Assembly (NCBI RefSeq): GCF_041320705.1
Contig: NZ_JBGGTQ010000001.1
Coordinates: 372,001 to 436,000, forward strand
Length of the DNA: 64,000 nt
Reading direction: 5' to 3'
Origin: Kineococcus mangrovi
GTDB lineage: Bacteria; Actinomycetota; Actinomycetes; Actinomycetales; Kineococcaceae
Below the pieces are notes generated by a model. It worked only from the letters and a program-made list of their open reading frames with translations. It was not told where the DNA came from and ran no database searches. A program made the position numbers and the translations under genes. The first letter of the stretch is position 1. The number at the start of each line of letters is the position of its first letter. Shown here piece after piece: positions 40,139 to 48,174 of the stretch.

Positions 40139-40501
40139 TCAGGGCTGCGACACCCGGCGCCGCACCAGTTCGGCGAGTTCGACCGACTCGCCGTCGCGCG
40201 CGCCGCGACCGACCTGCAGGGGCGGTTCCGAGGGGTCCAGGTGGACCCCCCGGAACCGCGCCCGCAGGCCCGGCGCCACGTCCAGCACGTAGTACTCGGC
40301 CCCCTCGCCGACCCCGAGGGACCCGTCGGCGCGCAGGTACCACCCCACGACGTCCGTGCGGTACCGGGCGGACCCGGCCCGCGCGCGCAACGGTCCCGGC
40401 TGCTCACCGCGGCGCCGCAGCTCCACCACCAGCGCGCGCAGCAGCTCCCGCGCGCGCTCCGTCTCGGCCGCCCGCGCCCGCTCCCACCACTGCGCCGTCA
40501 C
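40139..40501 (-). CDS. Hypothetical protein, 120 aa
   Basis: An unrecognised cytoplasmic protein of 120 residues. The N-terminal half is a helix rich in Arg and Glu (VTAQWWERARAAETERARELLRALVVELRRRGEQPG). The C-terminal half looks beta-rich, with a YRTDVVGWYLRADGSLGVGEGAEYYVLDV segment and then FRGVHLDPSEPPLQVGRGARDGE. Regular aromatic spacing suggests a small beta-barrel or ligand-binding fold. It is convergent with the arabinofuranosidase gene (stops three bases apart). GTG start. No family is assigned. Confidence 0.6.
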   Translation of the reverse strand: MTAQWWERARAAETERARELLRALVVELRRRGEQPGPLRARAGSARYRTDVVGWYLRADGSLGVGEGAEYYVLDVAPGLRARFRGVHLDPSEPPLQVGRGARDGESVELAELVRRRVSQP

Positions 40502-40574
40502 GACCCCATGACAGCAGCAGGCCCGCGCGGGGAGGTCGCCCGCCCCGCAGGTCGACGACGAGACCCCCTCCCCC

Positions 40575-40603
40575 TTGACCCGAGTGATCACTCTGAGTAA
40601 ACA
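40575..40603 (+). promoter_or_regulatory. Promoter with palindromic operator in its spacer
   Basis: TTGACC (40575-40580) and TAAACA (40598-40603) are 17 bases apart and form a sigma-70-like promoter for the gene at 40637. The spacer contains a perfect 12-base palindrome GAGTGATCACTC (40582-40593). An operator overlapping the promoter in this way suggests repression. The regulator is not known. Confidence 0.55.
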
Positions 40604-40636
40604 AGGTGGAACAACCTGTCGAGAGGGCGGTCCCAC

Positions 40637-41263
40637 GTGCGCGTGACCCGGGCGGTCGCCCTGCTCCCCGTGCTGCCCGGCGACCTGCCGCACCTCGAAG
40701 ACAGCCTCGAACACCTCATCGAGGCGGCCGACGAGGCCTCGGCCGCGGGCATCGCGACGACGCTGCTGGTGACCACGTCCGCACCGGCGACGGCGACGGC
40801 CCCGGTCCTGGCGAGCTGGGAACCGCTGGTGGACCTGCTCGACGACGTCGACCTCGAGGTCGAGCACCACCCCGGCGCGGGCGGGGACCCCGCCACGGAG
40901 GTCGCCCGCCTGCTGACCCTGGCCGCGGCCGGCCTGCACCGCCGCCTCGAGGAGACCGCGAGGACCGTCGTCCTCACGAGCACACCGGACGTCGCCGTCG
41001 GCCCGGACTGGATCACCGAGCACGTCCGGCACCACCGCGCGGGCGCGACCGCCAGCACGGGCCCGGTCCGCCGGGCTGGCGGGCCCGGGCAGGACCACCG
41101 GCACGACACCGTCGCCAACCTCGCCGTGCGGGCCGACCTGCTGCCCGGCGGCGTCCTGGCCGCGCTCAGCGCCGCCCCGGGCGGGGACGGGCGCGTCGCC
41201 CTGGTCCACGCGCTGACCCCCGTCGTGGCCAGCCCGTCGGTCACGATCCCGTCGTCCCCCTGA
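40637..41263 (+). CDS. Glycosyltransferase-2-like protein, 208 aa
   Basis: A 208-residue soluble protein. The N-terminus (RVTRAVALLPVLPGDLPHLEDSLEHLI) and the late NLAVRADLLPGG segment recall GT-A glycosyltransferases, in which a new-strand NxAxRRxxL element follows the acceptor site. However, the DxD metal motif is not visible: the equivalent region reads TSTPDVAVGPDWITEHV. It may be a reduced or inactive GT2 relative, or something else with a Rossmann-like fold. GTG start. Its promoter holds a palindrome. Clear members of any polysaccharide locus are absent nearby, so no substrate is proposed. Confidence 0.55.
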   Translation: MRVTRAVALLPVLPGDLPHLEDSLEHLIEAADEASAAGIATTLLVTTSAPATATAPVLASWEPLVDLLDDVDLEVEHHPGAGGDPATEVARLLTLAAAGLHRRLEETARTVVLTSTPDVAVGPDWITEHVRHHRAGATASTGPVRRAGGPGQDHRHDTVANLAVRADLLPGGVLAALSAAPGGDGRVALVHALTPVVASPSVTIPSSP

Positions 41264-41344
41264 GGTCCCGGGGGCTCCCGCGGCGAGGACGGCGGGGTGT
41301 CGTCGGGCCCCTCCCGCGGCCGGACCACCGGTGGTAGGTTCTCG

Positions 41345-41356
41345 GCAAGCGCTTAC
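41345..41356. promoter_or_regulatory. LacI-type operator before the transferase fusion gene
   Basis: GCAAGCGCTTAC contains the perfect AAGCGCTT core used by many LacI/GalR-family repressors. It lies five bases after a TAGGTT -10 box (41335-41340) and 23 bases before the ATG, where a bound repressor would block initiation. The repressor is not adjacent; the LacI protein truncated at the window edge, or another one, could bind. Confidence 0.55.
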
Positions 41357-41379
41357 CCACTCCGACGACGGAGGTCCGG

Positions 41380-43041
41380 ATGACCAGTGGTCTCATCGCC
41401 GAGACGCGCGGAGCGCACGGGTTCGACGTCGAACCCTGGCGGTTCCGGCACGAGGCCACCGAGGCGGAGCGCGCGGCGCAGGAGCGGTTCACCGGTGCGC
41501 ACGCCTGGCGGCTCGGGACCGACGCCTTCGTCAGCCCCCTGGCCGCGGTCGAGACCGAGGACCTCGCCCTCGGCGACCGCAGCTACGTGGCCGCGCACGC
41601 CTACCTCAGCGGGTCGGTCCGGCTCGGGGCCGACAGCACCGTGAACTACGGGGCCGTCGTCCGCGGGACCGTCCGCGGGGGCCGCGGGGTCCGCATCGGG
41701 GCGCACACCTCGCTCCTGGCGTTCAACCACGGCATGGAGCCGGGCACCGAGGTGTTCCGGCAGCCGCTCACCTCGCGCGGGATCACCGTCGGGGACGACG
41801 TGTGGATCGGCTCCCACGTCGTGGTCCTGGACGGGGTGCACGTGGGCGACCACGCCGTCCTGGCCGCCGGGGCGGTCGTCACGAAGGACGTCCCGGCCGG
41901 GGCCGTGGTCGGCGGGAACCCGGCCCGCCTGATCCGCTGGCGGGTTCCCCCGGCCGCTGCGGGTGCGGACCCGCACGACGAGCTGGTCGGCGCGCTGCAG
42001 GAGTTCGAGCGGCGCGCCCGGGACCAGGCCGGGGACCTCCTCGCCCGGTGCTGGGACCCCGGGTTGCCCGGCGGGCAGTTCGTCGACCGCCCGGGGGCCG
42101 GGCCCACCGTGCGCGCCCAGTGCGACGCCCTCGAGATCGCCGCCCTGCTCCTCGACGACGCCCCCGGGCCGCTGCCCGCGGGAGAACAACTCGACCGGCT
42201 GCAGGCGTTGCAGGACAGCGGGAACGGGTTGGTGCGCCGGTTCGACACGAACGGTTCGCCCGTCCCGGGGACTCCCGACCCGACCGACGGTGACGTCCTG
42301 TACCACGTGCTCTGCGTCGGGTACGCCCTCGACCTGCACGGCCGCCGGTTCCACCACCCGGTGCACCACGCCGCGCGCACGTCACCGGCGGAACTCGTCG
42401 CCGCGCTGGACGGTCTGCCGTGGGCGACGCGGGCCTGGGGGGCCGGGGCGTGGGTCGACGCGTTCGGGACGGCGCTGCGCTGGAACCTCGACCTCGGCGA
42501 ACCCGGTGCGCCCGGGACCGCGCAAGCCCTGTTCGGCTGGCTGACCCTGCGCACCGACCCCCGCACCGGGGTGTGGGGCACCCCGCCGGCCGGTGAGGGC
42601 GCGCTGCAGGTGGTGAACGGATTCTACCGCGCCTCCCGCGGGACGTTCGCGCAGTTCGACGTGCCGCTCCCCCGCCCCGAACGCCTCGTCGACACCGTCC
42701 TGGCCCACCTGCGCGACCAGCGGTTCTTCGCCCCCGACCGGCGCAACGCCTGCAACGTCCTCGACGTCGCGCACCCGCTGTGGCTGGCGGGCCGGCAGAC
42801 CGGGCACCGGCGCGAGGAGGTCGTCGCCGCCGCCCGCGGGCTGCTGACCGAGGCCCTGCGCACCTGGCGGGACGGCCGGGGTTTCGCCTTCGCGGTCGGC
42901 CGGGAACCCGGCCTGCAGGGCACCGAGATGTGGCTCGCGGTCGTGTGGCTGCTCGCCGACCTGTGCGGCGTCGCCGACGTCCTGGGGTTCCGGCCCCGCG
43001 GCGTCCACCGCCCCGAACCCGCCCTCGCGCTGCACCCCTGA
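41380..43041 (+). CDS. Fusion of hexapeptide acyltransferase and alpha-helical barrel domain
   Basis: A 553-residue protein with two unrelated halves. Residues about 40-195 form a left-handed beta-helix acyltransferase of the LacA/CAT-like type: repeated [LIV]-G-x4 units, [33 protein letters not shown] and then [22 protein letters not shown]. Residues from about 230 to the end are helical with Trp/Gly-rich turns ([60 protein letters not shown]) and resemble an alpha/alpha-toroid such as squalene-cyclase-like or family-88-like glycosidases. I read the first half as an acetyltransferase and cannot assign the second. A LacI-type operator lies upstream. Confidence 0.82.
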   Translation: MTSGLIAETRGAHGFDVEPWRFRHEATEAERAAQERFTGAHAWRLGTDAFVSPLAAVETEDLALGDRSYVAAHAYLSGSVRLGADSTVNYGAVVRGTVRGGRGVRIGAHTSLLAFNHGMEPGTEVFRQPLTSRGITVGDDVWIGSHVVVLDGVHVGDHAVLAAGAVVTKDVPAGAVVGGNPARLIRWRVPPAAAGADPHDELVGALQEFERRARDQAGDLLARCWDPGLPGGQFVDRPGAGPTVRAQCDALEIAALLLDDAPGPLPAGEQLDRLQALQDSGNGLVRRFDTNGSPVPGTPDPTDGDVLYHVLCVGYALDLHGRRFHHPVHHAARTSPAELVAALDGLPWATRAWGAGAWVDAFGTALRWNLDLGEPGAPGTAQALFGWLTLRTDPRTGVWGTPPAGEGALQVVNGFYRASRGTFAQFDVPLPRPERLVDTVLAHLRDQRFFAPDRRNACNVLDVAHPLWLAGRQTGHRREEVVAAARGLLTEALRTWRDGRGFAFAVGREPGLQGTEMWLAVVWLLADLCGVADVLGFRPRGVHRPEPALALHP

Positions 43042-43055
43042 GGACCGGGGACCGG

Positions 43056-44648
43056 CTACGGGGCGCCCGCCCGGTGCCGCAGGGCGCGACCGGGGACGGC
43101 GCCGGTCCGGACGCCGTCGGTGACGACGGGGACGCCCCCCACGAGGACGTGCGGGATCCCGACCGCCTGGCGCCGGGGGTCCTCGAAGGTCGCGCCGGCG
43201 TCGACGGTGGCGGGGTCGAACAGGACGAGGTCTGCGACGGCGCCGGGGCGCAGGACGCCGCGGTCGGTCAGGCCCAGCCGGCGGGCGGGCCGGGAGGTCA
43301 GGTGCGCCACGCACTCCTCCAGACCGAGGACCCCCTCGCGGCGCACGTAGTGGCCGAGGTAGCGGGGGAAGGTGCCCCACGCCCGCGGGTGCGGTCGCGC
43401 GCCCACCAGGAGGCCGTCGCTGCCGCCGCAGTGCTGCGGGTGCCGCATGATCGCGCGCACGTTCTCCTCGTGCCCCACGTGCTGCAGGATCGTCGTGCCC
43501 AGGCGGTCCCGGCGCAGCACGTCGACGAAGACGTCGAACGCGTCGGCGCCGCGCGCGGCGGCGACCTGCTCGATCGTCGCGCCGACGAGGCCGGACAGCC
43601 CGGGGTCGCGCACCCCGGAGACCTGCAGCGTCGACCACTGCACGACGACCCCGTGACACCCGTCCGAGCCCGCCACCTCGAGCGCGTACCGGATGCGCCG
43701 CAACGCCTCCGGGTCCTGCAGCCGGTCCAGCACCGCGGCCGGCCCGCCGGCCGAGGCCCAGCTCGGCAGCACCGCGGCCAGCGTCGTCGACCCGGGCAGG
43801 TAGGGGTAGGTGTCGAGGGTGACGTCCACGCCGTCGGCGAGCGCGGCGTCGACCAGGGCCAGGAACTCCCCCGCGCGGCCGGCGTTGACGGCGAAGTTCA
43901 TCGTCGCGTGCGTCAGGTGCAGCGCCACCCCGGAACGGCGGGCGACCTCGACGACCTCCGCGTACGCCTCCAGCGCACCGCGGCCGTAGGAGCGCTGGTG
44001 CGGGGCGTAGAAACCCCCCGCTCGCGCCACGACCTCGCACAGGGCGACGAGTTCGGCGGTGTCGGCGAACGCGCCGGGGACGTACGTCAGCCCGCTCGAC
44101 ATGCCGAAGGCCCCGTCGGCCATCCCGGCCGCCACGAGGTCCTGCATGCGCACCAGTTCGGCGGCGGTGGCGGGGCGGTCCCCGGTCCCCACGACCACCG
44201 CGCGGACCGTCCCCTGCGGCACGAGGTAGGCGACGTTGACGGCGGCGCCGCGGTCCACCCGGTCCAGGTACTCCCCGACGGTCCGCCAGTCCCACGCGAG
44301 GTCGGGCACGCCGTTCCAGCCGGCGAGCTGCTCGCGCAGCACGGCCAGGGCGTCGTCGTCGACGGGGGCGTAGCCGAGCCCGTCCTGCCCGAGCACCTCC
44401 GTCGTGACGCCCTGGGTCGTCTTGGCCAGGTGCTCGGGGTCGGTGAGGACGGCGAGGTCGGAGTGCGCGTGCAGGTCGACGAACCCCGGCGCGAGGACGA
44501 GGCCGGCCGCGTCGAGGACCCGCGCGCCGGCGGTGGTCCCGACCTCGCCCAGCTCGGCGATCCGGCCGTCGACCACGAGCGCGTCGCCGCGGCGCGCCGG
44601 CGTCCCGGTGCCGTCGACGAGCGTGGCGCCGCGGACGAGGAGGTTCAC
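43056..44648 (-). CDS. N-acyl-D-amino-acid deacylase
   Basis: A 530-residue amidohydrolase-superfamily enzyme that releases D-amino acids from their N-acyl forms. The metal ligands begin in PGFVDLHAHSDL (H60 and H62). In the well-known Alcaligenes D-aminoacylase the next segment carries a cysteine (GNCG); here it reads GQDGLGY with D89 in that place. The TIM barrel continues with YVPGAFADTAELVALCEVVARAGGFYAPHQRSYG and ALHLTHATMNF. GTG start. It lies seven bases downstream of the D-serine-dehydratase-like gene on the same strand, so the pair is probably an operon. Function in D-amino-acid release is supported by the neighbours. Confidence 0.9.
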   Translation of the reverse strand: MNLLVRGATLVDGTGTPARRGDALVVDGRIAELGEVGTTAGARVLDAAGLVLAPGFVDLHAHSDLAVLTDPEHLAKTTQGVTTEVLGQDGLGYAPVDDDALAVLREQLAGWNGVPDLAWDWRTVGEYLDRVDRGAAVNVAYLVPQGTVRAVVVGTGDRPATAAELVRMQDLVAAGMADGAFGMSSGLTYVPGAFADTAELVALCEVVARAGGFYAPHQRSYGRGALEAYAEVVEVARRSGVALHLTHATMNFAVNAGRAGEFLALVDAALADGVDVTLDTYPYLPGSTTLAAVLPSWASAGGPAAVLDRLQDPEALRRIRYALEVAGSDGCHGVVVQWSTLQVSGVRDPGLSGLVGATIEQVAAARGADAFDVFVDVLRRDRLGTTILQHVGHEENVRAIMRHPQHCGGSDGLLVGARPHPRAWGTFPRYLGHYVRREGVLGLEECVAHLTSRPARRLGLTDRGVLRPGAVADLVLFDPATVDAGATFEDPRRQAVGIPHVLVGGVPVVTDGVRTGAVPGRALRHRAGAP

Positions 44649-44655
44649 CGGGACG

Positions 44656-45927
44656 TCACCCGAACACCGTCCGCACCCAGTCGACGAGGACGGGCTGCGG
44701 CGCGAGCGCGTCGTCGAGCACGGGCAGCAGGCCCCACTTGTCGAAGGCCGTGCAGGGGTGGGAGATCCCCAGCCGCAGCACGTCCCCGACCCGCAGGTCG
44801 ACGTCGTCGCCGAACCGGACGAACGCGTGCTGGTCGTTCAGGGCGCTGACCGTGCACCCGGCCAGGTCCTCGGTGGCGCCGTCCCCGCCGCGGCGGACGG
44901 CCTGCACGACGGGCAGCCCCTCGTCGAAGGGCAGGTCGCGCTTGCCCGCGTCGGCCAGGGCCAGCCCGGGCTCGGGGCGGGAGACGACGCGCGCCCACCC
45001 GTGCAGCGCCGAGCGCAACCCACCGGACCGCACCCGGTTCACGGGGGTGACCTCGCGGTAGAACCCGTCGTCGTGCCCGACGTAGGCCCCCGAGCGCAGG
45101 ACGACCCGGACCCCGTCGGCGGGGGCGTGCAGCCCGCCCAGGCCGTCGACGACGACGTCGTAGTAGGCGCTGCCCCCCGCGGACACGACGAGACCGCCGG
45201 GGACGTCCGCGGGGTAGACCCCCTCCCCGGCCAGCCTCCGGTGCAGCGCGGCGAGGTCGGCGACCCAGGACCGCACGGTCCCCAGGCTCTCACCGGAGGC
45301 GTCGTGGGCGAAGGCGCCCTCGTACCCGGCGACCCCGGCCAGGCGCAGCCCGGGCGTCGCGCGGACCGCCCGCGCGACGTCGGCGGCGGCGTCGAGGGAC
45401 CGGGCACCGGTCCGGCCGCCGGCCCCGCCGAGCTCGACGAGCACGTCGAGGGGCTGGGCGGCCTCGCGCACGTGCGGGGCCATCTGCTCGACGACGTCGA
45501 CGCCGTCGGCCCAGACGAGGACCCGCCCGGACCGGGGCGCGGACAGCCACCGCAGCACCGCGGGGTCGAGCACGGGGTAGGCCGCCTGCACCCAGTCCAC
45601 GCCCTCGCGCAGGGCGACGGACAGCTGCCAGGGCGTCGCGACGGTGAGGCCGATCGCCCCGGCCGCCAGCTGCTCGCGCCACAGCGCGGGGGCCATGGTC
45701 GTCTTGCCGTGCGGGGCGAGGTCGACGCCGACCTCGCCCGTCCACCGCGCCAGCGTGGCCACGTTGTCGGCGAGCGCCCCGGCGTCCAGGGTCAGCAGCG
45801 GGGTGGGCAGCTCCGCCAGCCGGGGCCGGCGGGCGGTGAACTCCGCGGCGTCCTGGCCCCACGCCGTGACGGGCACGGCCTTGAACCGGGGGTCGAGGGG
45901 TCCGAGGTGGTGCGCGTCGTAGGCCAC
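44656..45927 (-). CDS. D-serine dehydratase-like / D-threonine aldolase-type PLP enzyme
   Basis: A 423-residue fold-type III PLP enzyme of the alanine-racemase-N superfamily. The PLP lysine is K75 in APHGKTTMAP. The C-terminal domain has the metal-binding His-Pro-Cys pair (H390, C392) in ISHPCTAFDKWGLLPVLDD, the zinc site of eukaryotic D-serine dehydratase (DSD1) and D-threonine aldolase. It should cleave a beta-hydroxy D-amino acid to an oxo acid plus ammonia, or to glycine plus an aldehyde. Which of the two cannot be told from the sequence. GTG start. It heads the minus-strand pair with the deacylase, divergent from the PfkB-IclR-RidA genes. Confidence 0.9.
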   Translation of the reverse strand: MAYDAHHLGPLDPRFKAVPVTAWGQDAAEFTARRPRLAELPTPLLTLDAGALADNVATLARWTGEVGVDLAPHGKTTMAPALWREQLAAGAIGLTVATPWQLSVALREGVDWVQAAYPVLDPAVLRWLSAPRSGRVLVWADGVDVVEQMAPHVREAAQPLDVLVELGGAGGRTGARSLDAAADVARAVRATPGLRLAGVAGYEGAFAHDASGESLGTVRSWVADLAALHRRLAGEGVYPADVPGGLVVSAGGSAYYDVVVDGLGGLHAPADGVRVVLRSGAYVGHDDGFYREVTPVNRVRSGGLRSALHGWARVVSRPEPGLALADAGKRDLPFDEGLPVVQAVRRGGDGATEDLAGCTVSALNDQHAFVRFGDDVDLRVGDVLRLGISHPCTAFDKWGLLPVLDDALAPQPVLVDWVRTVFG

Positions 45928-45943
45928 GAGCCCTCCCGCTTGC

Positions 45944-45969
45944 GTTGCACTGGACGCAACGGACGTTGC
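45944..45969. promoter_or_regulatory. Likely IclR operator in the divergent D-amino-acid promoter
   Basis: Three GTTGC/GCAAC pentamers at 45944-45948, 45956-45960 and 45965-45969 make overlapping inverted repeats. The first pair has spacing seven and the second pair four. They lie between divergent operons with an IclR gene in one of them. IclR proteins often bind TTGC-N-GCAA-type repeats. A TAGCAT box (45990-45995) follows on the plus strand. Confidence 0.6.
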
Positions 45970-46001
45970 GCCCGATCGTCACGCCGTTCTAGCATCGGCT
46001 C

Positions 46002-46949
46002 GTGCCCCGGTCAAAGGTCCCCGCCGCGGGTGCGGTCGTCTGCGTCGGCGAGGCGCTCGTCGTGCTGACCCCCGCCGAGGACGTCCCCCTCGCCGACGCC
46101 GGGACCTTCACCCGCACCGTCGGGGGTGCGGAGCTCAACGTCGCCCTGACCCTGGGCCGGCTCGGCGTCGACGTGGCGTGGGTCTCCCGCCTCGGGGACG
46201 ACGGGTTCGCCGACCACGTCCGCGACCTGGCGTCCGCCGCGGGCATCGACGTCAGCGCCGTCGCGACCGACCCCGTCCGGCCCACCGGGCTGTACGTCAA
46301 GGCCCCCGGGACCGCGGCCGACGGGTCGCGCCGCTCACGCATGCACTACTACCGCAGCGGGTCGGCCGCCTCGGCGCTGCGTCCCGCCGACCTCGAGGAC
46401 CCGGCCGTGGCCAGGGTCCTGGACCGGGCCGGCGTCGTGCACGTCAGCGGCATCACCGCCGGGCTGTCCGACTCCGCGGCGGCGTTCTGCACGGCGCTGG
46501 CGGCCCGCGCCCACGCGGCGGGGACGACGCTGTCGGTCGACCTGAACCACCGGCCGGTGCTGTGGCGCGACTGCGACGACACCCCGCTGCGGGCCCTGGC
46601 CGCCGCGGCCGACGAACTCCTGCTGGGCGCCGACGAGGCCCGCGCGGTGTTCGGCACCGACGACCCCGCACGGCTGCGGGAGCGGTTCCCCCGCGCGCGG
46701 CGGATCCTGCTCAAGCAGGAGGAGCACGGGGTCCTCGTCCTCGAACCCGGCGCCCCCGACCGCCACGTCCCCGCGCTGCCCGTGGAGGTGGTCGAGCCCG
46801 TCGGCGCGGGCGACGCCTTCGCCGCCGGCTACCTCGCCGCACGGCAGCGCGACCTGCCCGTCGACGACGCCGTCGCCTTCGGGCACCGTTGCGCCGCGGC
46901 GGCTCTCGTCGTCCGCGCGGACCGCCCGCTGGATGTGCCGGCCCTGTGA
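46002..46949 (+). CDS. PfkB-family sugar kinase (2-keto-3-deoxygluconate kinase-like)
   Basis: A 315-residue ribokinase-fold kinase. It has the N-terminal GEALVVLTPAEDVPLADA substrate-loop region, GGAELNVALTLGRLG, and the C-terminal ATP/anion-hole motif PVGAGDAFAAGYLA with the catalytic Asp. Close families phosphorylate 2-keto-3-deoxygluconate or fructose; the gene partners point to a product of D-amino-acid breakdown or to a linked aldonate, but the substrate is not established. GTG at 46002 sits seven bases after a TAGCAT -10 box, so the message may be leaderless. Its stop overlaps the start of the IclR gene by four bases. Confidence 0.9.
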   Translation: MPRSKVPAAGAVVCVGEALVVLTPAEDVPLADAGTFTRTVGGAELNVALTLGRLGVDVAWVSRLGDDGFADHVRDLASAAGIDVSAVATDPVRPTGLYVKAPGTAADGSRRSRMHYYRSGSAASALRPADLEDPAVARVLDRAGVVHVSGITAGLSDSAAAFCTALAARAHAAGTTLSVDLNHRPVLWRDCDDTPLRALAAAADELLLGADEARAVFGTDDPARLRERFPRARRILLKQEEHGVLVLEPGAPDRHVPALPVEVVEPVGAGDAFAAGYLAARQRDLPVDDAVAFGHRCAAAALVVRADRPLDVPAL

Positions 46950-47734
46950 GCCAGAGCCTCCTGCGGGCCCTGCACGTGCTCGACCTCCTCGCCGCCGGCA
47001 CCGGCACCCTCGGCGGTCTGGCCGCGGCGACGGGCACCCACAAGAGCACCGTGCTGCGCCTGCTGCGCGACCTGGAGGAGACCGGGTTCGTCCACCGCGG
47101 CCCCGGGCACCGCTACGTCCTCGGAGCGCACCTGTACCGGCTGGCCGACGTCGCGCTGGAGCACCTCGACGTCCTGCGGGCCGCGGCGCCGCGGCTGCGG
47201 GCGCTGCGCGACGAGGTCGGGCAGACCGTCCACGTCGCCGTCCTGGACGGTCACGGCGGGCGCTCCCGGGCCACCTACGTCGACAAGCTGGAACCGCGGG
47301 ACGCCCCGGTCCGGATGGCCTCGCGCATCGGTTCGGCCGCTCCCCTGCACTGCACCGCGGTGGGCAAGGTGCTGCTCGCGGGACTGTCGGCCCTCGACCG
47401 CGCCGAGGTCGTCGCCGCGCTGGACCTGGTGCGCCGCACGGACAACACGCTGGTCGACCCCGGGCGGTTCCTCGCCGAGCTGCAGGACGTGGCCGACCGC
47501 GGCTGGGCGCAGGACCACGCCGAGAACGAGACGTTCGTGAACTGCGTCGCGGCCCCGGTCACCGGACCGCGCGGCGAGGTGCTCGCCGCGGTGTCGTTGT
47601 CGGTGCCCGACGTCCTGCTGCCGCACGAGGCCGTCCTGGGCCTCGTGCCCCCGCTGCTGTCCGCGACCGCGGACATCGCCCGCGACTGCGGGTTCGGCAC
47701 CACCCCAGCACCCCACGGAGGAGTTCCCCGGTGA
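46946..47734 (+). CDS. IclR-family regulator of the D-amino-acid cluster
   Basis: A 262-residue IclR-type regulator: winged helix at the N-terminus (LRALHVLDLLAAGTGTLGGLAAATGTHKSTVLRLL then RDLEETGFVHR), then the GAF-like effector domain. That domain holds SAAPLHCTAVGKVLLAGLS and FVNCVAAPVTGPRGEVLAAVSLS. GTG start inside the pfkB stop, and its own stop overlaps the RidA start by four bases: a three-gene, tightly coupled operon. It probably controls both divergent arms through the GTTGC/GCAAC repeats at 45944-45969. Confidence 0.92.
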   Translation: MSQSLLRALHVLDLLAAGTGTLGGLAAATGTHKSTVLRLLRDLEETGFVHRGPGHRYVLGAHLYRLADVALEHLDVLRAAAPRLRALRDEVGQTVHVAVLDGHGGRSRATYVDKLEPRDAPVRMASRIGSAAPLHCTAVGKVLLAGLSALDRAEVVAALDLVRRTDNTLVDPGRFLAELQDVADRGWAQDHAENETFVNCVAAPVTGPRGEVLAAVSLSVPDVLLPHEAVLGLVPPLLSATADIARDCGFGTTPAPHGGVPR

Positions 47735-48138
47735 ACCAGCTCAAGACCGCCGTCAGCACGACCGACGCGCCCGCACCCGCGCACACGTTCTCCCAGGGCG
47801 TGCGCAAGGGCCCGCTCCTGCAGGTCTCCGGCCAGGGCCCGGTGGACCCCGCGACCGGGGAGTACCTGCACCCGGGCGACGTGGGGGCGCAGACCCTGCG
47901 GACCCTGCGCAACGTCGAGGCCGTCCTGCGCGCCGGCGGGGCGAGCCTGGAGGACGTCGTCGCGCTGCGCGTCCACCTGACGACCCGCGACGACTTCGCG
48001 GCGATGAACGAGGCCTACGGCGAGTTCGTGACCCGGAACTGCCCGTCCGGGGTGCTGCCGGCCCGCACCACCGTCGTGACGGGGCTGCCGCGCGAGGAGA
48101 TGCTCGTCGAGATCGACGCCCTCGCCGTCCTGGGCTGA
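47731..48138 (+). CDS. RidA/YjgF family enamine deaminase
   Basis: A 135-residue RidA-type protein. RidA hydrolyses reactive enamine/imine intermediates such as 2-aminoacrylate, which PLP dehydratases release. Visible features are VRKGPLLQVSGQGPVDPATG, TLRNVEAVLRAGGASLEDVVALRVHL and the PARTTVVTGLP segment with the Arg that binds the carboxylate. Its pairing with a D-serine-dehydratase-like enzyme in the same cluster fits the role of clearing the enamine. The stop codon lies inside one arm of a strong hairpin shared with the convergent EAL gene. Confidence 0.92.
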   Translation: MNQLKTAVSTTDAPAPAHTFSQGVRKGPLLQVSGQGPVDPATGEYLHPGDVGAQTLRTLRNVEAVLRAGGASLEDVVALRVHLTTRDDFAAMNEAYGEFVTRNCPSGVLPARTTVVTGLPREEMLVEIDALAVLG

Positions 48139-48174
48139 GGAACCGCCGGGGAACCGCCGGGAACCTCAGCCCAG
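48130..48174. terminator. Bidirectional terminator covering both stop codons
   Basis: An inverted repeat with perfect 11-base arms CTGGGCTGAGG/CCTCAGCCCAG and a 23-base loop containing two copies of GGAACCGCCGG in tandem. Each arm contains the stop codon and last codons of one of the convergent genes (RidA and GGDEF-EAL). Location between convergent genes argues for a shared terminator. Confidence 0.65.
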
